Assembly: GCA_964420035.1 (NCBI GenBank)
Contig: CAYQQR010000002.1
Location: 60,684-124,683, forward strand
Source of the DNA: CAYQQR01 sp964420035
GTDB taxonomy: Bacteria; Bacteroidota; Bacteroidia; Bacteroidales; SM23-62
Direction: 5' to 3'
Length of the DNA: 64,000 bases
Under the pieces are notes generated by a model. The model ran no database searches, was not told the origin of the DNA, and saw only the letters and a list, made by a program, of their open reading frames with translations. This document shows positions 59,901 to 64,000 of this stretch, piece by piece. A program made the translations under genes and the position numbers. How positions within the stretch are numbered: position 1 is the first letter of the stretch; every line of letters starts with the position of its first letter.

Positions 59901-62747
59901 TTGTACCTCTGCACGATAATCCCAGGTGCCATCAGATCCCGGCGTTTCGGAATAGGTGGTGTTGGTGTTGGCAATATCGTTCCATGCCCCTCCGTCCAAT
60001 CTTCTCTGCCATCTTAGCACCGAACCGGTATGTCCGGCCAGGGTCATCACCCCTGTGCTTTCCGTAAGGCAGATGGGAGAATTTCCGCCTCCCACATTAC
60101 CACCCACCGATGCAGGATCGACCTGGATGGTCCTGGCGGCAGAAAACCGCGGGTTACAGGCTCCGTTCTGCACCTCGGCCCGGTATTCCCAGCTGCCTGA
60201 AGAGGGAGGTATTTCAGCATGTGTTGTTGTGGTATTGGCTATGTCGGTCCATCCGCCGGAGCCGCCTTCCCTTCTTTGCCATTTGAGTACTGACCCGGTG
60301 TGTCCGGAGAGGGTCATGGTGCCTGTATTGGTTCCCTCACAAATCGGTGAGGTCCCTCCGGAGACACTTCCGCCAACGGTGGGTTCATCAACAACGATGG
60401 TGTTGAAGTCAGAGTTAACACTGGGGCAGCTGCCGTTACTTACCACGGCGCGATAATCCCAGGTACCCGGGGAGCCTGGTGTTTCGGAATAAGTGGTATT
60501 CGTATTGGCTATGTCGGTCCATCCGCCGCCATCCAGTCTCTTCTGCCATCTGACCACGGAGCCGGTCTGACCGCTGAGGGTCATAACGCCGGTATTGTCC
60601 CCGTCACAAATCGGGGTATTTCCGCCGGTGACATTGCCACCGACGCTGGTAGCATCAACCTGTATGGTCCTTGTCCCCGAGTATTCTGCGGGACACAGTC
60701 CGCTCTGTACCAGGGCCTGGTATTCCCAGTCCCCGTCGGAGCTGGGCGTTTCCGAGTAGGTCGCATTGGTATTGGCGATGTTGGTCCAGGCCCCTGCATT
60801 CACCCTTTTTTCCCAGCGGATGATGCTGCCGGTATAACCACCGAGGGTCATGGTCCCGGTGGAGGTTCCTTCACAAATGGGCGTATTTCCCCCGGTGATA
60901 TTCCCACCGACGGTGGTGGGATCCACGTCTACCGTGGCCTTGTCGGTAAGTTCCGCATCGCAGCCCGTGGCGGTGATGGTGGCCAGGACATTGTACTGGG
61001 TGGTGGTGGTGGGGCTGTGGGTAAAGCTGATGTCGCCCGGACCGGCGGTGGGTCCGTCCACCACATTATCGTTGCTTTCCAATCTAAGTTCGTATTCCAC
61101 ACCCGCTTCTCCGCCGGTTACCGTGATCGTGGCCGCATCGCCTTCACAAATGGCATCGTCGCTGACCGGCAGGTCGGTGGCGGGAATGGGGTCGATGGTC
61201 AGGAGCATGCTGTCGGTCAGGCCCGGGCAACCGCCCTGGGGGTCGGCCTCCAGGTACAGGTAGACGGATCCGTTGCTGATATCATTAGGACCTGGAGTAT
61301 ATTCGGCAGTGAGACTTCCGGGAACATCAAAGGACCCGTCTCCCGCGGTGCTCCAGCTACCGGAAATGGCATTGCCCAGCCACTGACCGGCCATGGTGGC
61401 GGTTTCATCTTCGCAGATGGTCTGGTCCGGTCCGGCTTCCGGGATGGGGGCATCGATGATCCTGATGTAGGCCTGTTCGCGTATGGGGGTTCCGAAGCCC
61501 CCGTCATAGGGGTTACAGGGGTTCCAGTTCTCAATGGTGATCTCGAAGATCTGGTCCACGGCATCGGTGCCCAGGTCGGCGGCATGACTGATGGGAAGGG
61601 TGGTCTCCCAGCCGCCGGGGGCCGGTTCACCCGTGGTGCGGATGGAATCGTAAGTTAAAAGATTGCCGTTAAAAGGAAATGCCACGCTGTTCCCATCGAT
61701 GAGTACATCCTGGATGCGGTCGCCGGCAGCGTAGTTGGTCCCGTACACGAAGCGTATGTTCCTCAGTCCGTCATTGGCGAAATCTCCTGCCGTTTGCGGG
61801 TTACAGTTGAAATAGGTGGCATCGCTTAATACTTCGGACCAGTCCTGGCCCAGGCAGACAAATATGGTATCGGTGTTAAATTCCAGGATGCCATCCCCTT
61901 CATCATCCGTGCTGTGGTTTTCATAGGTAAATGTTTTACGTAGACCGCCACCAGAGCAATAACCAACACCTCTTATACCTGGAACCATAAATGTTTCCCA
62001 GTAACATACACTTGGATCATCCGGAAATGTATGGGTGAATGTTACCTCAAATTTTCCAGAACCAGGCGAGGTTTCTGCGCCATAAGTTTCATCTCGGGGA
62101 CTACCGTCTTGCCAATAGGTCCTTATTGTAATAAGATCTTTGTCATAATGAATACTATTTACATAATTGCTCTTAACATAATAAGCAACAGTATATTCAA
62201 CATCCACAGGTACACAAACACCTGCATCTATAAGGCTGAAATCAAATTTTGTAGGGTCAAACATCTCACATTCCATCACCAGGTTGTTCACCGCGTTAAT
62301 GGGCCCAAAACTGTTCACTTCCCCGCTGACACCGGCCAGTTTGGGGGGATTGGCAGTGGATTTATCGTAGCTTACCACAACATCATTCCGGTCGGCATAG
62401 GAAACCGAAACGGACATCTGGAGTTTTATGATGGAGGGATCGACACCGTCGATCACCGGACCGGCCAGGCCAACCGTACTGCCCCCGACCGTTACCGTCC
62501 ATCCCGAGGGATCACCCGCCACGGTAATGTCCTCATCGAAATGCAGCTCTAATACCTGTTGATCGGCATCGGTGAAGGTGATGGAATAAAAGTTGTTCCC
62601 CGGGTCGTCCGGGATCAGCTCGGGCTGCCCCCAGACCTTGGCCGGCATAGCGGCGGTGAGCAATAGGATCGCGGCAAGAAAAAGGGTTTTTCTCAGTCGG
62701 GTAAATTTGGCTTGACAGTCCATATCTAGGTTTATTCTGTTGGTCAA
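44914..62747 (-). CDS. Giant modular secreted adhesin-like protein with T9SS type B C-terminal domain
   Basis: About 5,926 codons once the 100-N gap is set to 47 bases. Signal peptide (LFLAAILLLTAAMPAKVWG). Residue estimates: 1-425 unique N-terminal region; 607-969 four VGGNxTGG modules; 1140-1851 seven 101-residue modules beginning DLADLD...CSD; 1851-2278 mixed PKD-like modules; 2278-5308 about 31 Ig-like modules (PEITxQP...CEDG...YQWxxSTDGG...SGTCxP); 5308-5828 five or six PKD domains (WDFGDG motifs); 5830-5926 a gliding-type C-terminal domain (IYNRWGELLYISN, NVGWDGYVNGK, GVYIWKVKGKYANGKS). It should be exported by type IX secretion to the cell surface. The PorP/SprF gene follows. No enzyme domain is visible. 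Two frames, split at the gap, otherwise appear as separate genes. Confidence 0.9.
46770..55860 (-). repeat. Tandem array of about 31 Ig-like modules
   Basis: Modules of roughly 82-99 residues (about 245-297 bases) in head-to-tail order, each with the frame PEI..P....CE, YQW..STDGG..W, and SGxC.P. Two sub-types alternate: one with VVGAEYSGINSATL, the other with DDAEHSDPTLATL. Neighbouring modules at 51.3-53.0 kb are almost identical at the DNA level, showing recent duplication. Two conserved cysteines about 70 residues apart occur in nearly every module. Confidence 0.85.
51321..53027 (-). repeat. Higher-order repeat: 231-base identical stretches 1,476 bases apart
   Basis: Bases 51321-51551 and 52797-53027 are identical by eye over all 231 positions, with high similarity continuing outside. 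The offset of 1,476 bases equals five Ig-like modules, so modules 8-12 and 13-17 form a duplicated five-module block. Confidence 0.85.
57140..59325 (-). repeat. Seven 303-base (101-residue) tandem modules
   Basis: A fixed landmark (the TCC of TTGGTCCAGG or its equivalent) ends at 57254, 57557, 57860, 58163, 58466, 58822 and 59125. Every interval is 303 bases except 58466-58822, which is 356 because it includes the 100-N gap; 356 minus 53 gives 303. Modules read DLADLD..ACSD..G, YNITNINNGGL, EIADDAWTN, VVYTVVPVSADGCEG. Confidence 0.9.
58467..58566. other. Assembly gap of 100 N inside the giant gene, predicted true size 47 bases
   Basis: The 303-base module period on both sides leaves room for 47 bases (or 47 plus a multiple of 303). 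A gap of 47 also restores the same reading frame on both sides, which 100 does not. Unlike the other gap, there is no flanking duplication. Confidence 0.8.
59840..60925 (-). repeat. Four tandem VGGNxTGG modules
   Basis: Four modules of about 90 residues, each with VGGN.TGGNTPIC, TGxMTLxGxTGSV.RWxKR, WTDIANTNTTYSETP and a second Cys in SGLCP or equivalent. They lie before the 101-residue modules in the giant surface protein. Confidence 0.8.
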
Positions 62748-62784
62748 TAATAAATAATCATTCTCTGCAATGATCGTTTTTCAA

Positions 62785-62821
62785 GGAGGTCCCCTGCCTG
62801 TCCGGTAGGCAGGGGACCTCC
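62785..62821 (-). terminator. Long perfect hairpin between the two surface-protein genes
   Basis: A 15-base stem GGAGGTCCCCTGCCT / AGGCAGGGGACCTCC with a 7-base loop, 5 bases beyond the stop of the upstream minus-strand gene. No T run follows on the minus strand, so termination is uncertain. Its CTGCCT/AGGCAG core resembles the palindrome in the right arm of the DUF559 element (41519-41534). Confidence 0.5.
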
Positions 62822-62826
62822 CCGCA

Positions 62827-64000
62827 CTATCTATTTCGCAATATCAAGGTCACATCCCCGCTCTTCACAAAGCTCTTCCCGTTCGCCCACCTTCCGCGTA
62901 CTTTCCATATATAGGCATCCTGGGCGGCGAGCTTCTGGTCGTAATAGCCGTCCCAGCCCACCTGCACGTCGTTGCTCTCGAAGACCTGCAATCCGCGGCG
63001 GTTGAAAATCTTCAGGTTGTACTCCTCGATCTCGCCCTCCACGACGGGATGGAACACCGTGTTGCGCAGGTCGTTCTCCGTGTAATAGCCCCCGCCGGGT
63101 CCGCTGGGATCCGGGCTGAAGGCGTTGGGGAACCGTATGCTGTTGCTGTGGGTCTCGAAGGCATCGGAGATCTTCATGGAGTCGGTGCAGCCGAACTCGT
63201 TCCGGACGGTCAGCTTCACATCGTGCTGCCCGGCCTGACGGTAGGTATGGATGGGATCGCTCATGCTGCTCTGCTCCCCGTCGCCGAAGTCCCACCTGTA
63301 AAAGCGGGCCCCCTTGCTGTAATTATAAAAGTACACCGCCTCGCCGGGGGTGAGGGTGATGTCCTCGTCCACCTCGAACTCGGCCCGCGGGGTGGGATGC
63401 ACGGTGATGTTCTCGCTCATGTCGTAAGTCTTTCCGTCCTTGCCCCGTACGGTCAGAAGCACGGTGTAGGTGCCGGGCTCGTCGTACACGTAGGCCGGAC
63501 TTTCTTCGGTGCTGCTGCCCCCGTCGCCGAAGCTCCATATCAGGGATTCATGGTCCCTCGACTGATTAAAGAACTGAACCGCCAGGGGGGCACATCCTTC
63601 CTTACCGGACAGCCCGAATGATGCTTGTACGGAATACAGGGGCGCAAGGTTTTCCTCTTCCCGGCTTTCTTTTACAAGGGGATCTTGTTTGGAATCAGGA
63701 TCAATAACATCGATAGGCTCTTTTTCTGCAGACTCTTCGGTGGATGGTTCCGGACCTTGTTCGGTGTCTTTTTCGATACGGATGCTTTCCTGCTCCATCT
63801 GCTCCCGGCCTTCGCGGCGGCGGGTGCTTTCGGGTCCGTCGTCGGGTACGGTCATCTGCTCCATGGAGGGCGGTGCCGTTTCTTCCTCCGGTGTGGGCCG
63901 GGTGGTTTCCAGGACCAGGAGGGTGGCGGCAGGAAGGACCACGGCCGCGGCCACGTACCAGATATTCAGTTGCCCGGGATTGAACCGGAAGAACTGCTTT
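62827..64000 (-). CDS. Membrane-anchored PKD protein with T9SS type B-like C-terminal domain (5' partial)
   Basis: The frame is open to the window edge, so the N terminus is missing; the GTG at 63954 is not the start. Visible: a basic segment (KQFFRFNPGQLN), one membrane helix (IWYVAAAVVLPAATLLVL), a Glu/Pro-rich linker of about 100 residues, two PKD domains (LIWSFGDGGSSTEESP; RFYRWDFGDGEQSS), and a C-terminal domain like that of the giant protein (FPNAFSPDPSGPGGGYY, LKIFNRRGLQVFESN, QVGWDGYYDQKL, DAYIWKVRGRWANGKS). A helix after a basic segment suggests inner-membrane anchoring rather than a cleaved signal peptide. It precedes the giant gene on the same strand by 79 bases. Confidence 0.8.
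   Translation of the reverse strand, partial: KQFFRFNPGQLNIWYVAAAVVLPAATLLVLETTRPTPEEETAPPSMEQMTVPDDGPESTRRREGREQMEQESIRIEKDTEQGPEPSTEESAEKEPIDVIDPDSKQDPLVKESREEENLAPLYSVQASFGLSGKEGCAPLAVQFFNQSRDHESLIWSFGDGGSSTEESPAYVYDEPGTYTVLLTVRGKDGKTYDMSENITVHPTPRAEFEVDEDITLTPGEAVYFYNYSKGARFYRWDFGDGEQSSMSDPIHTYRQAGQHDVKLTVRNEFGCTDSMKISDAFETHSNSIRFPNAFSPDPSGPGGGYYTENDLRNTVFHPVVEGEIEEYNLKIFNRRGLQVFESNDVQVGWDGYYDQKLAAQDAYIWKVRGRWANGKSFVKSGDVTLILRNR

Noticed and set aside
46770..60925. Regularly spaced repeats resembling a CRISPR or satellite array
   Set aside because: Period is 250-303 bases, repeats are coding with conserved protein motifs, and there are no short identical repeats with unique spacers or cas genes.
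44914..62747. Two separate surface-protein genes meeting at the N run
   Set aside because: The frame difference is explained by gap size; the lower part has no signal peptide and the upper part no C-terminal domain, while together they make one normal secreted protein.

Overview
The window looks like a chromosomal segment from an uncultured member of Bacteroidota (Bacteroidales/Marinilabiliales-like), probably a scaffolded metagenome or draft assembly because it holds two runs of exactly 100 N. The phylum call rests on gliding-associated gldD and gldE beside ssb and mutY, a PorP/SprF-type outer-membrane protein, type IX secretion (T9SS) C-terminal domains of both classes, a propeller/Y_Y_Y/SpoIIE sensor phosphatase, a Bacteroidetes-type GGGP synthase, and exact copies of the Bacteroidetes -7 promoter element TAnnTTTG 18-55 bases before many starts.

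Layout. 1-6.5 kb: sensor phosphatase (5' end cut by the window), a hybrid kinase with a degenerate ATPase domain, and two exported proteins of unknown function. 6.5-11.5 kb: hisS, a histidine ammonia-lyase, an amino-acid permease and an exported-looking isoaspartyl methyltransferase. 11.5-14.5 kb: ECF sigma factor, putative anti-sigma factor, Spy-like protein and a von Willebrand A protein. 14.6-21.3 kb: T9SS-sorted M14 peptidase, ychF, transketolase and an alkaline-phosphatase-fold protein that has lost most metal ligands. 21.3-26.2 kb: a tight minus-strand cluster mutY-ssb-gldE-gldD-PPTase-GGGPS. 26.4-31.4 kb: HU, a 30-residue basic ribosome-associated-type protein, RNase G, DsbD and a GIN-domain lipoprotein. 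31.4-36.5 kb: lnt, two transporters and an OlsF-like two-domain acyltransferase. 37-40.8 kb: YceI, superoxide dismutase, P5C dehydrogenase and a FtsB/DivIC protein.

40.8-41.6 kb holds a small DUF559 nuclease gene enclosed by imperfect inverted ends; a shortened copy with the same two ends but no gene lies at 36.57-36.72 kb. The N gap inside this gene is an assembly artefact: the same 55 bases occur on both sides, and overlapping them restores a complete 118-residue protein.

41.7-64 kb is mostly cell-surface: a glycosyltransferase, a Skp/OmpH-like chaperone, a PorP/SprF protein and one giant minus-strand gene (44914-62747). The second N gap splits it into two apparent reading frames, but the strict 303-base period of the repeats around the gap predicts 47 missing bases, which restores one frame of about 5,926 codons. 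The product is a secreted modular adhesin-like protein with a signal peptide, four families of tandem modules (including about 31 Ig-like modules), PKD domains and a gliding-type C-terminal domain. Just upstream lies the 3' part of a gene for a membrane-anchored PKD protein with a similar C-terminal domain. The PorP/SprF partner, gldD/gldE and several T9SS cargoes suggest a gliding or surface-adhesion lifestyle. I saw no tRNA, rRNA or CRISPR array.
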